From Rhodobacterales bacterium 32-67-9 (GTDB lineage Bacteria > Pseudomonadota > Alphaproteobacteria > Rhodobacterales > Rhodobacteraceae): a DNA stretch of 64,000 nucleotides. Below are positions 38,618-48,071 of this stretch, in pieces. A program made the position numbers and the translations under genes. Position 1 is the stretch's first letter. The number at the start of each line of letters is the position of its first letter. The stretch spans positions 70,610 through 134,609 of the forward strand of contig NCEA01000007.1 of NCBI GenBank assembly GCA_002280515.1, in the 5' to 3' direction. A model generated the notes under the pieces. It was not told the origin of the DNA, ran no database searches, and saw only the letters and a list, made by a program, of their open reading frames with translations.

Positions 38618-38754
38618 GCGCCCATCCTGACGCAGGAGTCGCTGAGCACCGGGCGGGTTTCCGGAGCAACGCGACTTTTCGTCGGAGGCAGATGAAAGAC
38701 CGGCGGAGCCAACCGCATGGCCAGACAATCATGTTGAAAAGGAAAACTGAACGC

Positions 38755-40440
38755 ATGTGCGCTAAAGCGACGATGGAGGAATTCGAAGCCCTCCTCAAGG
38801 AAAGCTTCGAGATCGACACCCCCGAAGAGGGAACGGTTGTCAAAGGCAAGGTCATCGCGATCGAAGCGGGCCAGGCCATCATCGATGTCGGCTACAAGAT
38901 GGAAGGCCGGATCGATCTCAAGGAATTCGCAAACCCCGGCGAGAGCGCCGAAATCGCCATCGGCGATGAGGTCGAGGTCTATCTCGACCGGGTCGAGAAC
39001 ATCCGCGGCGAAGCCGTCATCAGCCGCGAGAAGGCGCGCCGCGAAGAGGCGTGGGACCGGCTGGAGCAGGCCTATGCCAAGGAAGAGCGCGTCGATGGCG
39101 CCATCTTCGGCCGCGTCAAGGGTGGCTTCACGGTCGACCTCGGCGGTGCCGTGGCCTTCCTGCCCGGCTCTCAGGTCGACGTGCGTCCGGTGCGCGACGC
39201 GGGCCCGCTCATGGGTCTCAAGCAGCCGTTCCAGATCCTCAAGATGGACCGTCGCCGCGGCAACATCGTCGTGTCGCGCCGCGCGATCCTCGAAGAGAGC
39301 CGCGCCGAGCAGCGCGCCGAGGTGATCGGCAACCTGACCGAAGGCCAGACCGTGGACGGCGTCGTCAAGAACATCACCGAATATGGTGCGTTCGTCGATC
39401 TCGGCGGCGTTGACGGCCTTCTCCATGTCACCGACATGGCCTGGCGTCGGGTCAACCACCCGTCGGAGATCCTGTCGATCGGCGAGACCGTGAAGGTTCA
39501 GGTCATCAAGATCAACAAGGAAACCCACCGCATCTCGCTGGGCATGAAGCAGCTTCTGTCCGATCCGTGGGATTCGGTCGAAGAGAAATTCCCGCTCGGC
39601 TCGGTCCACAAGGGCCGCGTCACGAACATCACCGACTACGGCGCCTTCGTGGAGCTGGAAGCCGGGGTCGAGGGGCTTGTCCACGTCTCGGAAATGTCCT
39701 GGACAAAGAAGAACGTCCATCCGGGCAAGATCGTCTCGACCAGCCAGGAAGTCGACGTCATGGTCCTCGAGATCGACACCGCGAAGCGTCGCGTGTCGCT
39801 CGGCCTCAAGCAGACGATGCGCAACCCGTGGGAAGTCTTTGCCGAAACCCACCCGGTGGGCACGGTCATCGAAGGCGAAGTCAAGAACATCACCGAATTC
39901 GGTCTGTTCGTCGGCCTCGACAACGATATCGACGGCATGGTGCACCTCTCCGACCTCAGCTGGGAACAGCGCGGCGAGGATGCGATCCAGAACTACCGCA
40001 AGGGCGACATGGTCAAGGCCGCGGTCACCGAAGTGGACGTGGAGAAGGAGCGTATCTCGCTCTCGATCAAGGGGCTTGACGCCGACACGTTCTCGGACGC
40101 GGTCGACGGCGTGAAGCGCGGCTCGGTCATCACCACCACGGTCACCGCGATCGAGGAAGGCGGGATCGAGGTCGAGTACAACGGCATGAAGAGCTTCATC
40201 CGCCGGTCCGACCTTGCCCGTGACCGCGCCGATCAGCGCCCCGAACGGTTCCAGGTCGGCGACCATGTCGATGCCCGCGTGACCAACGTGGACAGCAAGA
40301 CCCGCCGCCTTAGCCTCTCGATCAAGGCGCGCGAGATCGCCGAAGAGAAGGAAGCCGTGGAACAGTACGGCTCGTCCGACTCGGGCGCCTCGCTGGGCGA
40401 CATCCTGGGCGCGGCCCTCAAGGGCTCGGGCGACAAGTAA
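38755..40440 (+). CDS. rpsA: 30S ribosomal protein S1
   Basis: A 561-aa protein with six S1 OB-fold repeats (for example [78 protein letters not shown]). It recruits mRNA to the 30S subunit. ATG 38755 ([10 protein letters not shown]) follows AAGGAAAA; the upstream in-frame ATGs give non-S1 sequence. A perfect terminator follows at 40465. Confidence 0.97.
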   Translation: MCAKATMEEFEALLKESFEIDTPEEGTVVKGKVIAIEAGQAIIDVGYKMEGRIDLKEFANPGESAEIAIGDEVEVYLDRVENIRGEAVISREKARREEAWDRLEQAYAKEERVDGAIFGRVKGGFTVDLGGAVAFLPGSQVDVRPVRDAGPLMGLKQPFQILKMDRRRGNIVVSRRAILEESRAEQRAEVIGNLTEGQTVDGVVKNITEYGAFVDLGGVDGLLHVTDMAWRRVNHPSEILSIGETVKVQVIKINKETHRISLGMKQLLSDPWDSVEEKFPLGSVHKGRVTNITDYGAFVELEAGVEGLVHVSEMSWTKKNVHPGKIVSTSQEVDVMVLEIDTAKRRVSLGLKQTMRNPWEVFAETHPVGTVIEGEVKNITEFGLFVGLDNDIDGMVHLSDLSWEQRGEDAIQNYRKGDMVKAAVTEVDVEKERISLSIKGLDADTFSDAVDGVKRGSVITTTVTAIEEGGIEVEYNGMKSFIRRSDLARDRADQRPERFQVGDHVDARVTNVDSKTRRLSLSIKAREIAEEKEAVEQYGSSDSGASLGDILGAALKGSGDK

Positions 40441-40464
40441 GATCGCCCCTGCGGCGAGTATCGA

Positions 40465-40491
40465 CGGCCCCGCCTCTGGCGGGGCCGTTTT
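40465..40491 (+). terminator. Rho-independent terminator of rpsA
   Basis: CGGCCCCGCC (40465-40474), loop TCT, GGCGGGGCCG (40478-40487), then TTTTCGTTT. A 10-bp perfect stem with a T-run. Confidence 0.92.
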
Positions 40492-40651
40492 CGTTTGGGC
40501 GAATCGCCTGGCGGCGCGCGCGGCCCGGCCGATTGCCGGGATGGTTCGAAGCGTGCAAATGCTGCGGTGCAGTGTCACCCGACCCCTCAAAATCGGGCCG
40601 CCAAAGCCCGCAATCACACGGAATTCCCCGCTTTTCCAATGGCTTTCCTGT

Positions 40652-40679
40652 TTGTGGACGCGCAGATTGCGCCTATAGT
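40652..40679 (+). promoter_or_regulatory. Candidate ihfB promoter
   Basis: TTGTGG (40652-40657), 16-base spacer, TATAGT (40674-40679), about 58 bases ahead of the ihfB ATG and after the rpsA terminator. Confidence 0.5.
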
Positions 40680-40736
40680 CGGCATGCAAAAAAACTGCGG
40701 CCGCCGGTCTGGACGGCTCGCTTAGGGGGGTTCCGA

Positions 40737-41018
40737 ATGATCCGGTCCGAATTGATCCAGAAGATTGCCGAGGAAAATCCGCACCTCTTCCAGCGCGACG
40801 TCGAAAGGATCGTGAACACGATCTTCGAGGAGATCATCGAAGCGCTGTCGCGGGGTGACCGGGTCGAACTGAGGGGGTTCGGCGCGTTTTCCGTGAAACA
40901 GCGCGATGCGCGCACCGGCCGCAACCCGCGCACCGGCGAATCCGTCGAAGTCGAGGAAAAGCACGTTCCCTTCTTCAAGACCGGAAAGCTCTTGCGGGAC
41001 CGGCTGAACGGGGGGTAA
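40737..41018 (+). CDS. ihfB: Integration host factor, beta subunit
   Basis: A 93-aa HU/IHF-family DNA-bending protein: [44 protein letters not shown], then [15 protein letters not shown]. The location after rpsA is the conserved position of the beta subunit. GGGGGG precedes the ATG. A gene for a LapA-domain membrane protein follows. Confidence 0.95.
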   Translation: MIRSELIQKIAEENPHLFQRDVERIVNTIFEEIIEALSRGDRVELRGFGAFSVKQRDARTGRNPRTGESVEVEEKHVPFFKTGKLLRDRLNGG

Positions 41019-41027
41019 TGAACCCGC

Positions 41028-41390
41028 ATGCTGCGAATTCTGCGTCTGGTATTCCTCGCGGTCCTGGCGATCGCCCTTGTCGCGGTGGCGTCGGCCAATC
41101 GCGATCCGGTCACCCTGCGACTCCTGCCTGAAGAGCTTGATGCCTACCTCGGGATCAACTGGTCGCTGGACCTGCCGCTCTTCCTGGTGATCTTCGCCGG
41201 CATCGTCGCCGGGCTGGCGATCGGTTTCGTCTGGGAATGGTTCCGCGAGGCCAAGCATCGCAGCGCCCTCAGCCAGCACAAGCGCGAAGCCGGCCGGCTG
41301 GAGCGCGAGGTGAGCCGGCTGAAGGCCACGAAGGCCGAACCGGAGGACGAGGTGCTGGCGTTGCTTGAGGGCAAGGGCGCGGCGCGCTAA
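41028..41390 (+). CDS. LapA-domain (lipopolysaccharide assembly protein A-like) membrane protein
   Basis: 120 aa with two membrane segments (about residues 4-22 and 48-70) and a basic coiled-coil tail (75-105). This matches the LapA/DUF1049 layout: LRLVFLAVLAIALVAVASANRDPVTL, then a second segment LFLVIFAGIVAGLAIGFV. Genes of this family often follow ihfB. In enterobacteria relatives act in LPS assembly control; the role here is inferred. Confidence 0.85.
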   Translation: MLRILRLVFLAVLAIALVAVASANRDPVTLRLLPEELDAYLGINWSLDLPLFLVIFAGIVAGLAIGFVWEWFREAKHRSALSQHKREAGRLEREVSRLKATKAEPEDEVLALLEGKGAAR

Positions 41391-41399
41391 GGCTGTGAC

Positions 41400-42050
41400 A
41401 TGAATGTCCGGGTCAAGATCTGCGGGCTGAGAGAGCCGGCCCATGTCGCGGCGGCGGTGGAGGCCGGCGCGGCCTATATCGGTTTTGTCTTCTTCCCGAA
41501 ATCGCCACGCCATCTCGACATTTCCGCCGCCGTGCGACTCGCCGCCGCCGTGCCGCCGGGCGTCGCCAAGGTGGCGCTGACGGTGAACGCGACGGATGCC
41601 GAACTGGATGCGATCACCGATGCGGTACCGCTCGACATGCTCCAGCTTCACGGGCAGGAAAGCGCCGCGCGGGTAAGCGCGGTCCGTGCCCGCTATGGCC
41701 TACCGGTGATGAAGGCCGTCGGCATCGCCGAGGAGGGTGACCTGCCCGCGCTTCAGACCTATGGCCGTGTTGCCGATCAGCTTCTGGTCGATGCCAAGCC
41801 GCCGAAAGGGGCCACGCTGCCCGGCGGCAACGGGCTGGCCTTCGACTGGCGGCTGGTGGCGCGGAAATACTGGCCCTGCCCGTGGATGCTCGCCGGCGGG
41901 CTGACGCCCGGCAACGTGGCCGAGGCGATCCGCCTCACCGGCGCGCGGCAGGTCGATGTTTCCTCCGGCGTCGAAAGCGCGCCGGGCGTGAAGGACGCGG
42001 GCCTGATCCGCGCCTTCATCGCCGCCGCGAAAGGCGCGGTCCCGGCATGA
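41400..42050 (+). CDS. trpF: Phosphoribosylanthranilate isomerase
   Basis: A 216-aa TIM-barrel enzyme of tryptophan synthesis. N-terminus [33 protein letters not shown], then [15 protein letters not shown] and the C-terminal phosphate-binding [14 protein letters not shown], followed by [15 protein letters not shown]. Its stop overlaps the start of an acetyltransferase gene (ATGA), and trpB follows that gene. Confidence 0.96.
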   Translation: MNVRVKICGLREPAHVAAAVEAGAAYIGFVFFPKSPRHLDISAAVRLAAAVPPGVAKVALTVNATDAELDAITDAVPLDMLQLHGQESAARVSAVRARYGLPVMKAVGIAEEGDLPALQTYGRVADQLLVDAKPPKGATLPGGNGLAFDWRLVARKYWPCPWMLAGGLTPGNVAEAIRLTGARQVDVSSGVESAPGVKDAGLIRAFIAAAKGAVPA

Positions 42051-42493
42051 TCCGTTTCCGCGATGCCACGCGCGCCGATGTCCCGGCGGTGGTCGCGCTT
42101 CTCACCGACGACGCGCTTGGTGCGGCGCGCGAGAGCGACGACATGGCGCCCTATCTCGCCGCCTTCGACGCGATGCGGGCGGAAGGCGGCAATACGCTGA
42201 TCGTCGGCGAGGAGGATGGCCGCATCGTCGCCACCTACCAGCTCACCTTCATCTCGGGCCTATCGCTGCGCGCCAGCCGACGGGCGCAGGTGGAATCGGT
42301 GCGCGTCGCGTTCGATCTGCGCGGGCGTGGGATCGGTGCGGCGATGTTCGCCGATGCCGAGGCGCGGGCGCGTGCCGCCGGCTGCCGGTTGATGCAGCTG
42401 ACGATGAATGCCACCCGCCACGACGCGCGTCGGTTTTACGAAAGCCTCGGCTTTACGCCGTCGCATATTGGCTTTAAACGCGATCTGTCTTGA
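42047..42493 (+). CDS. GNAT-family N-acetyltransferase
   Basis: 148 aa. The acetyl-CoA-binding motif is [28 protein letters not shown] (R-G-x-G-x-G/A), and the family C-terminus is [28 protein letters not shown]. Substrate unknown. The ATG overlaps the trpF stop and the gene lies directly before trpB, so it is embedded in the trp unit. Confidence 0.93.
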   Translation: MIRFRDATRADVPAVVALLTDDALGAARESDDMAPYLAAFDAMRAEGGNTLIVGEEDGRIVATYQLTFISGLSLRASRRAQVESVRVAFDLRGRGIGAAMFADAEARARAAGCRLMQLTMNATRHDARRFYESLGFTPSHIGFKRDLS

Positions 42494-42508
42494 TAGAGGG
42501 GCGCTCAG

Positions 42509-43741
42509 ATGGCCGACGACCTGTTCAACAGCTTCATGAACGGCCCCGACGAAAACGGCCGGTTCGGCGATTTCGGCGGGCGGTTCGTCAGCGAAACCTT
42601 GATGCCGCTCATCCTCGACCTTGAGGCCGAGTACGAGAAGGCCAAGACCGACGACAGTTTCTGGGCCGAGATGAACTGGCTCTGGAAGCACTATGTCGGA
42701 CGGCCGTCGCCCTTGTACTTCGCCGAGCGGCTGACCGATCACCTCGGCGGCGCCAAGATCTACATGAAGCGGGACGAGCTGAACCATACCGGCGCGCACA
42801 AGATCAACAACGTGCTGGGCCAGATCATCCTCGCCCGCCGCATGGGCAAGACCCGGATCATCGCCGAAACCGGCGCCGGCCAGCACGGCGTGGCGACCGC
42901 GACCGTCTGCGCCAAATTCGGGCTGAAATGCATCGTCTACATGGGCGCCCATGACGTGGAACGCCAGGCGCCGAACGTCTTCCGGATGCGGCTTCTGGGC
43001 GCCGAGGTCGTGCCGGTGACCTCTGGCCGCGGCACGCTGAAGGACGCGATGAACGACGCGCTGCGCGACTGGGTGACGAATGTGCGCGATACGTTCTACT
43101 GCATCGGCACCGTGGCGGGCCCGCACCCCTATCCGGCGATGGTCCGCGATTTCCAGTCGATCATTGGCAAGGAAGTGCGCTGGCAACTCGCCGAGCAGGA
43201 AGGCGAGGGCCGCCTGCCCGACACTGTCATCGCGGCGATCGGCGGCGGGTCGAACGCCATGGGGCTCTTCTTCCCGTTCCTCGACGATCCCTCGGTCCGC
43301 ATCATCGGAGTGGAGGCTGGCGGCAAGGGTGTCGACGAACGAATGGAGCATTGCGCCTCGCTGACCGGCGGACGGCCTGGTGTGCTGCATGGCAACCGGA
43401 CGTATCTTTTGCAGGATGACGACGGCCAGATTCTCGAAGGCTTCTCGATCTCGGCCGGTCTCGACTATCCCGGCATCGGGCCGGAGCACTCATGGCTGCA
43501 TGAGACCGGGCGCGCCCAGTATGTCGCAATCACCGACAAGGAGGCGCTGGTGGCGTTCCAGCTCTCTTGCGCGCTCGAAGGGATCATCCCGGCGCTGGAG
43601 CCGAGCCATGCGCTCGCGCACGTGATGAAGATCGCGCCGGAGCTTCCACGCGACCATATCATCGTGATGAACATGTGCGGCCGGGGCGACAAGGACATCT
43701 TCGCTGTCGCGAAGCATCTGGGCTTCGACATCAAGACCTGA
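42509..43741 (+). CDS. trpB: Tryptophan synthase beta chain
   Basis: A 410-aa PLP enzyme condensing indole and serine. PLP lysine is in [13 protein letters not shown], followed by [15 protein letters not shown], the phosphate loop [12 protein letters not shown] and [16 protein letters not shown]. It is the TrpB1 type. trpA is not adjacent; it lies about 8 kb away on the other strand. Confidence 0.97.
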   Translation: MADDLFNSFMNGPDENGRFGDFGGRFVSETLMPLILDLEAEYEKAKTDDSFWAEMNWLWKHYVGRPSPLYFAERLTDHLGGAKIYMKRDELNHTGAHKINNVLGQIILARRMGKTRIIAETGAGQHGVATATVCAKFGLKCIVYMGAHDVERQAPNVFRMRLLGAEVVPVTSGRGTLKDAMNDALRDWVTNVRDTFYCIGTVAGPHPYPAMVRDFQSIIGKEVRWQLAEQEGEGRLPDTVIAAIGGGSNAMGLFFPFLDDPSVRIIGVEAGGKGVDERMEHCASLTGGRPGVLHGNRTYLLQDDDGQILEGFSISAGLDYPGIGPEHSWLHETGRAQYVAITDKEALVAFQLSCALEGIIPALEPSHALAHVMKIAPELPRDHIIVMNMCGRGDKDIFAVAKHLGFDIKT

Positions 43742-44125
43742 CCGGGCCAGCCGGGGCGATCCGGGCAACCCCGATTGACCCTCTGATCGACTGCAGCCAG
43801 AGCCAACTGTGCCAAAAATAGACTGATTCGGCGGTCGTCCGCACCGGCATCAGGCGGGTGCCACCTTGGCCAATCGCCCGCTGCGGCGCCGCGCCCCGGT
43901 TTCCGGCCGGGCAGATCGTCGCCTGTCCGGACGCAAACCCTGCCCACATCCGGCATTGGTGACGCATCGTAACGCTTCTGGGCCGCCATAAACTTCGGTT
44001 TAGCCGCATGTGGCGGGGGTTTATGGCGTTTGCCGCCGGTTGCCCGCCAACTCGGAACAGGGCGAGGCCGCGTGTTGGGGCAAGGCGCCGCGCCGTCAGT
44101 GGAACTCTACGACCAGGGGAACAGA
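43742..44125. other. Intergenic region after trpB
   Basis: 384 bases with no supported gene. The first 80 bases contain a weak GC inverted repeat (GGGG near 43754, CCCC near 43769) without a T-tract. A lower-GC stretch around 43970-44015 (CATAAACTTCGGTTTAGCC) probably contains the promoter for the accessory group that follows. Nothing else recognised. Confidence 0.5.
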
Positions 44126-44452
44126 ATGCTACACCTTACCGGACTTTCCGCGCCGCCGAACGAACGGATCTACCTCATGCAGCCGTCGGTCAACATGAGC
44201 GATCTGGTGCAACGCCAGCTTCGGGACCTCGTTGCCGACGGCTATGAGGATATCGACGTCCTGTGGAACAGCATAGCGCTCTCGATCGAGGCGCGATGCG
44301 ACGAAGGCGCGCTCCGGCGGGTCTTCAACTGCGCCGGCGCCTGCGTGATGGAGAAGATCGACCGGAATGGCGCCGGGGTGGAGCGGGTCTATGACGCCGA
44401 TGGAATTACCCTGCTTTCCGAAGAGATCTTCGACGAAATCGGAGATCGTTGA
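44126..44452 (+). CDS. Hypothetical protein (108 aa)
   Basis: ATG 44126 with CAGGGGAAC upstream (MLHLTGLSAPPNERIYLMQP). Soluble, acidic, no signal peptide; two Cys close together (FNCAGACVM). The frame is open upstream but reads as noise there. It overlaps the in-frame upstream extension of the next gene by a few bases. I do not recognise it. Confidence 0.6.
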   Translation: MLHLTGLSAPPNERIYLMQPSVNMSDLVQRQLRDLVADGYEDIDVLWNSIALSIEARCDEGALRRVFNCAGACVMEKIDRNGAGVERVYDADGITLLSEEIFDEIGDR

Positions 44453-44550
44453 CGGAAGCGAAACCGGGGCGGTGTCATAACGGGGATTCCTTGCCGCAAC
44501 CCGGCGCCGCGCGCATGATCGTTAACGGTTTGGGTTGTTCAAGTGTGGTC

Positions 44551-45006
44551 ATGACACGTCGCGGGTTACTGCTCTCTGCGTCCGGTTTGTTGCTTTGCTC
44601 CGTCGTCCCGGCGGTGGCCGCGACCTATCAGGACGATGTCGAACGGAAGTTGCGCCGCGAAGGCTTCCGGATCACCTATCAAAAGCGCACCTGGCTGGGC
44701 CGGATCCGGTTCCAGGCCACGAAGGGCCGGATGCGCCGCGAGGTCGTACTCGACCCGTCATCGGGTGAAATCCTGCGCGACTATACCGAAGATCCGGGCC
44801 GCGATGCCGCCGACGGTGCGTCGAACGCGGGGGCGGGGACCGGATCGAGCAGTGGATCGACGGGGGAGCCCGCCAGCGGCGGGGGCAGCAGCCCGTCCGG
44901 GGAGCCGTCGAAGGAACCTTCGAAGGAACCGTCCAAGGAACCCTCGAAGGAGGCTTCCGGGGAAACCGGCGGCGCAACCGAGGAGGGCGGCAATGTCCTC
45001 AGGTGA
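44551..45006 (+). CDS. Exported PepSY-like protein with Ser/Glu/Lys/Pro repeat tail
   Basis: 151 aa. MTRRGLLLSASGLLLCSVVPAVA is a signal peptide (cleavage near AVA-AT). The next 60 residues, YQDDVERKLRREGFRITYQ... with MRREVVLDPSSGEILRDY, have the PepSY-domain pattern. The C-terminal 60 residues are low complexity: a Gly/Ser-rich linker, then PSKE repeated four times. I prefer ATG 44551 over the longer frame from 44449. It is followed after 50 bases by a gene for a membrane-anchored HTH protein. Confidence 0.7.
   Translation: MTRRGLLLSASGLLLCSVVPAVAATYQDDVERKLRREGFRITYQKRTWLGRIRFQATKGRMRREVVLDPSSGEILRDYTEDPGRDAADGASNAGAGTGSSSGSTGEPASGGGSSPSGEPSKEPSKEPSKEPSKEASGETGGATEEGGNVLR
44905..44952 (+). 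repeat. 12-bp tandem repeat coding for PSKE
   Basis: Four consecutive 12-base units of the form CCNTCNAAGGAA/G, in frame with the PepSY-like gene. A partial fifth unit (GCTTCC) follows. Repeat number could vary without changing frame. Confidence 0.85.
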
Positions 45007-45056
45007 CCGTGTCTCCTGGGCCGGAGTGTCCGCACGTGATGCCGGGAGGGGCGATC

Positions 45057-45608
45057 ATGCGTGACGTCGTGGCCCTCGCCCTCGTCCTGGCGGTCCAGAT
45101 CGTCTGCGCGTCGTTCCTGATCGGCGGCACGGTCCTGACGCTGCTCGGCATTCAGCACCGGCCGATCAGCTGGGAGATGAAGGAACTGCTGGAGATCGGC
45201 GCCGTGCTCGGCCTCGTCGCCGGCGCCTTCGTCGGCATCGTCGTACTCAAGCGCAGCATGCGGCGCCAGCAGCGTGCCGAGGAGCAGTTGCGCCAGGTCT
45301 CGGGCGCTTTCATGGAACTGATGCAGACCCGGTTCCGCGACTGGGGCCTGACCTCGGCCGAACGCGACGTCGCGCTCTTCGCGATCAAGGGGCTCAGCAC
45401 CCATGAAATCGCCGCACTGCGCGGCACAGCCGAGGGCACGGTGAAGGCTCAGACCAACGCGATCTATCGCAAGTCCGGCGTCACCGGGCGGCCGCAGCTT
45501 CTCAGCCTCTTCATCGACGACCTTATGGATGATGCGATGATGGCGCCGTCCGTCACCGCCGAGTCCGCCGGGCCAGAAGGCGCCCTCGTCCTGCGCGCCG
45601 CCGGCTGA
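45057..45608 (+). CDS. Membrane-anchored LuxR-type HTH protein
   Basis: 183 aa, ATG 45057 after GGGAGGGG. Two membrane segments (about residues 3-27 and 45-65), a short coiled coil (70-95), then a LuxR/GerE helix-turn-helix: WGLTSAERDVALFAIKGLSTHEIAALRGTAEGTVKAQTNAIYRKSGVTGRPQLLSLFID. A DNA-binding domain fused to membrane segments suggests a one-component regulator sensing at the membrane. The gene before it encodes an exported PepSY-like protein, a possible partner. Confidence 0.85.
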   Translation: MRDVVALALVLAVQIVCASFLIGGTVLTLLGIQHRPISWEMKELLEIGAVLGLVAGAFVGIVVLKRSMRRQQRAEEQLRQVSGAFMELMQTRFRDWGLTSAERDVALFAIKGLSTHEIAALRGTAEGTVKAQTNAIYRKSGVTGRPQLLSLFIDDLMDDAMMAPSVTAESAGPEGALVLRAAG

Positions 45609-45611
45609 TCG

Positions 45612-45980
45612 TCACTCGGCGTAAAGCTTCAGGACGTCGAGCGGAACGATGTCCGTCGCCCTGAGATGCGTCGCCTCGAGCCGGAGTTTCGGCGCGCAGC
45701 CCTCGTCATGGGCCTGGAGGAACCGCCCGGCGCAGAGGCACCAGCTTTCGCCGGGCCGGACCCCGGCAAAGCCGAATTCCGGCCGCGGCGTCGAAAGGTC
45801 GTTGCCGACATATTTCGAATAGGCGAGGAATTCGGCCGTCATCACCGCGCAGACCGTGTGGCTGCCCCGGTCGGAGGCGCAGGTGTTGCAGTGCCCGTCG
45901 CGGAAGAAGCCGGTGAGGGGCACGGTCGAGCAAGGCTCCAGCATGCCGCCGAGGACGTTGATGGCCGGGTCCTTGTCCAT
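45612..45980 (-). CDS. DUF2237 family protein
   Basis: A 122-aa protein with the family's clear pattern: NVLGGMLEPCS...PLTGFFRDGHCNT, SHTVCAVMTAEFLAYSK, GNDLSTPRPEFGFAGVRPGESWCLCAGR, and LEATHLRATDIVPLDVLK. It has several conserved Cys and no signal peptide. Function unknown for the family. It converges on the membrane HTH gene with only three bases between the stops. Confidence 0.9.
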   Translation of the reverse strand: MDKDPAINVLGGMLEPCSTVPLTGFFRDGHCNTCASDRGSHTVCAVMTAEFLAYSKYVGNDLSTPRPEFGFAGVRPGESWCLCAGRFLQAHDEGCAPKLRLEATHLRATDIVPLDVLKLYAE

Positions 45981-46078
45981 GCTCTTCTCCTGTAACGCCG
46001 TGTCGCCTTGCGATCATACGCCGCGTCCGGGCTCTCTGCCACGGCGGCTGTCCTGACCGTCGCGGCGTCTCTCGCCGT

Positions 46079-46219
46079 TCAGCCTGCCGCCGGTGCCTGC
46101 CACTCGATCCAGAGTCCGTGAAAATCGACGCGGCCGAGGGCGATGCGTTTCCCGCCAGGCCGGAGGTCGAGCCACATGGCCGCCCCCGGTTCGTCGCTGT
46201 GGGGCGTGGTCCGGATCAC
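46079..46219 (-). CDS. 46-aa small protein coupled to pth
   Basis: GTG at 46219 overlaps the pth stop as GTGA and opens a frame of 46 residues: [20 protein letters not shown], then [20 protein letters not shown]. The composition (alternating hydrophobic and charged residues, two Trp in the last strand) looks like a genuine small beta-rich protein rather than antisense noise. I know of no family for it. Translational coupling is the main support. Confidence 0.5.
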   Translation of the reverse strand: MIRTTPHSDEPGAAMWLDLRPGGKRIALGRVDFHGLWIEWQAPAAG

Positions 46220-46893
46220 GAGAACCGGTCGAGCAGGCGCTGAAACGCCGATTTCGGGGGTTCCGGTTCCGTCGGCTCTTCGGGCGCGCTTTTCGGGGCT
46301 TGCGTGGCCGTCGCCGACGATCGTGGCGGTGCGGTGCGGAGTGCCACGGCGTTCATGAACCGCGCCGCGTCGCCTTCGGCCAGCGCGGCCGCGCCGTCCG
46401 ATACGCCGCGCAGCAGATCGTCGAGCCAGTCCTGGTCCGCCTTCGCGAAGTCGGACAGGACGTATGCCGCGACCCGGTCCTTGTGGCCCGGGTGGCCGAT
46501 GCCGATGCGCACCCGCCGGTAGGCTTCGCCGATATGCTGGTGGAGCGAGCGCAGCCCGTTGTGCCCGGCATGGCCGCCCGCCTCCTTGACCCGGCATTTG
46601 CCGGGGGCGAGGTCAAGTTCGTCGTGAAAGACCGTCACCTCGGAAGGGTCGAGCTTGTAGAACCGCATCGCCTCACCGACCGATTGGCCGGAAAGGTTCA
46701 TGAAGGTCATCGGCTTCAGAAGCACCACCCGCTCGGACCCGAGCCGGCCTTCGCTGACCGCGCCCTGGAACTTCGCCCGCCACGGCGGAAAACCGTGATC
46801 CGCGGCGATCCGGTCGACGGCCATGAAGCCGACATTATGCCGGTTCATCGCATATTTCGCCCCGGGATTGCCGAGGCCGACGAAGAGTTTCAA
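46216..46893 (-). CDS. pth: Peptidyl-tRNA hydrolase
   Basis: A 225-aa enzyme recycling peptidyl-tRNA. Motifs: [24 protein letters not shown] (catalytic His in NRHN), [29 protein letters not shown] and [11 protein letters not shown]. The C-terminal 35 residues are Pro/Glu-rich, an extension common in Rhodobacteraceae. Normally rplY lies directly upstream; here a transposon separates them. Confidence 0.96.
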   Translation of the reverse strand: MKLFVGLGNPGAKYAMNRHNVGFMAVDRIAADHGFPPWRAKFQGAVSEGRLGSERVVLLKPMTFMNLSGQSVGEAMRFYKLDPSEVTVFHDELDLAPGKCRVKEAGGHAGHNGLRSLHQHIGEAYRRVRIGIGHPGHKDRVAAYVLSDFAKADQDWLDDLLRGVSDGAAALAEGDAARFMNAVALRTAPPRSSATATQAPKSAPEEPTEPEPPKSAFQRLLDRFS

Positions 46894-47025
46894 GACGGCT
46901 CTCCCGCGTTGGCGCCGGTTGGGCGGGGTCTTGCGCGCCCGCCACTACGCTTGTCGTCCCAGTTGTAGTCATGCGGTTTCGGCGTTGCAACCGGACCCCG
47001 CGCCCGGGGTCGTGCCGCCCGCCCA

Positions 47026-47056
47026 AAGAAAAAGGCGATATTATATTTGACAAACC
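47026..47056. repeat. Left end of the IS1595-type transposon: target duplication plus 23-bp inverted repeat
   Basis: Bases 47026-47033 read AAGAAAAA, the 8-bp target duplication. Bases 47034-47056 are the terminal inverted repeat, starting GGCGATATTATATTTGACA. It is a perfect 23/23 match to the reverse complement of 49711-49733. Confidence 0.95.
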
Positions 47057-47097
47057 CAACTAGGCAGGCTATCTATCGGACATAGGGAGTTTCCGCC

Positions 47098-48045
47098 ATG
47101 TCCGTCCTCAGCAAAGCCTACATGTATGATGAAGCCGCTGCGTTCGTGCACGTCGAGGCGATGCTCTGGCCGCAAGGTCCGATCTGCCCGCACTGCGGCA
47201 ATAGCGAGCGCATCTATGTGCTTACCGGCGTCCGCTCCAAGGCCAGCCAGAAGCACCCGGACGGCATCGAGCGCCACGGCCTCAAGAAGTGCGGCGTCTG
47301 CCGCAAACAGTTCACCGTGCGCATCGGCACGATCTTCGAGGAAAGCCACGTCGCCCTCCATCTGTGGCTGCAAGCGATCCATCTGATGTGTTCCTCCAAG
47401 AAGGGCATCAGCAGCAATCAGCTTCACCGCACCCTGGGCGTGACGCTCAAGACGGCATGGTTCATGTCTCACCGCATCCGCGAGGCGATGCGCGACGACA
47501 CGCTCGGCACCTTCGGCAACGGCGGCGGTGTGGTCGAGATTGACGAGACGTTCATCGGTCGCGAACCGGGCAAGGAAGTGAAGCGCGGCGTCGGTCACAA
47601 GATGAAAGTTCTGACCCTAGTTGACCGCACGACCGGCAAGGCCAAGTCCGTTGTCGTGGATGATCTCAGGATCAAGACGCTCCTGCCGATCCTCAAGGAT
47701 AACATCGCCGCAGAGGCCACCGTCTATACCGACGAGGCGATGCAGTACGACAACCTCGGCAAGCACTTCGCGCTGCACGACAAGGTCAACCACGGCATCG
47801 AGGAATACGCGCGCGGCGACGTGTCCACCAACACGGTCGAAGGCTACTTCTCCATATTCAAGCGCGGCATGAAGGGCGTGTACCAGCACTGCGGCAAGAA
47901 ACACCTGCATCGCTATGCCGCTGAATTTGCGTTCCGCTACAGCAATCGTGTCGCGAACGGGATAGACGACACGGCCCGCGCAAACATCACTCTTCACGGG
48001 ATCGTAGGGAAGAGAGTGCTTTACCGGGACTCGTTCGGCGCGTAG
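47098..48045 (+). CDS. IS1595-family (ISXO2-like) transposase
   Basis: 315 aa. An N-terminal zinc ribbon has Cys30-x2-Cys33 (CPHCGN) and Cys65-x2-Cys68 (CGVCRKQF). The ISXO2-like DDE catalytic domain shows Asp149 in EIDETFIGR, Asp212 in YTDEAMQY and Glu248 in TNTVEGYFSIFKRG. The frame is intact with no truncation, so the element may be active. It starts 42 bases after the left inverted repeat. Confidence 0.93.
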   Translation: MSVLSKAYMYDEAAAFVHVEAMLWPQGPICPHCGNSERIYVLTGVRSKASQKHPDGIERHGLKKCGVCRKQFTVRIGTIFEESHVALHLWLQAIHLMCSSKKGISSNQLHRTLGVTLKTAWFMSHRIREAMRDDTLGTFGNGGGVVEIDETFIGREPGKEVKRGVGHKMKVLTLVDRTTGKAKSVVVDDLRIKTLLPILKDNIAAEATVYTDEAMQYDNLGKHFALHDKVNHGIEEYARGDVSTNTVEGYFSIFKRGMKGVYQHCGKKHLHRYAAEFAFRYSNRVANGIDDTARANITLHGIVGKRVLYRDSFGA

Positions 48046-48071
48046 AATCCGCGCCAAAGGCGCGGAACGAA

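Noticed and set aside
38611-40689. 692-codon minus-strand frame opposite rpsA
   Set aside because: Mirrors the rpsA coding region; rpsA has six intact S1 domains and its own promoter and terminator.
44905-44952. CRISPR-like array
   Set aside because: The 12-bp units are contiguous, lack spacers and are in frame in a coding sequence.
47098-48045. Transposase belonging to a prophage or integrative element
   Set aside because: No integrase, attachment-site repeats or phage genes are present; the inverted repeats and 8-bp duplication define a self-contained transposon.
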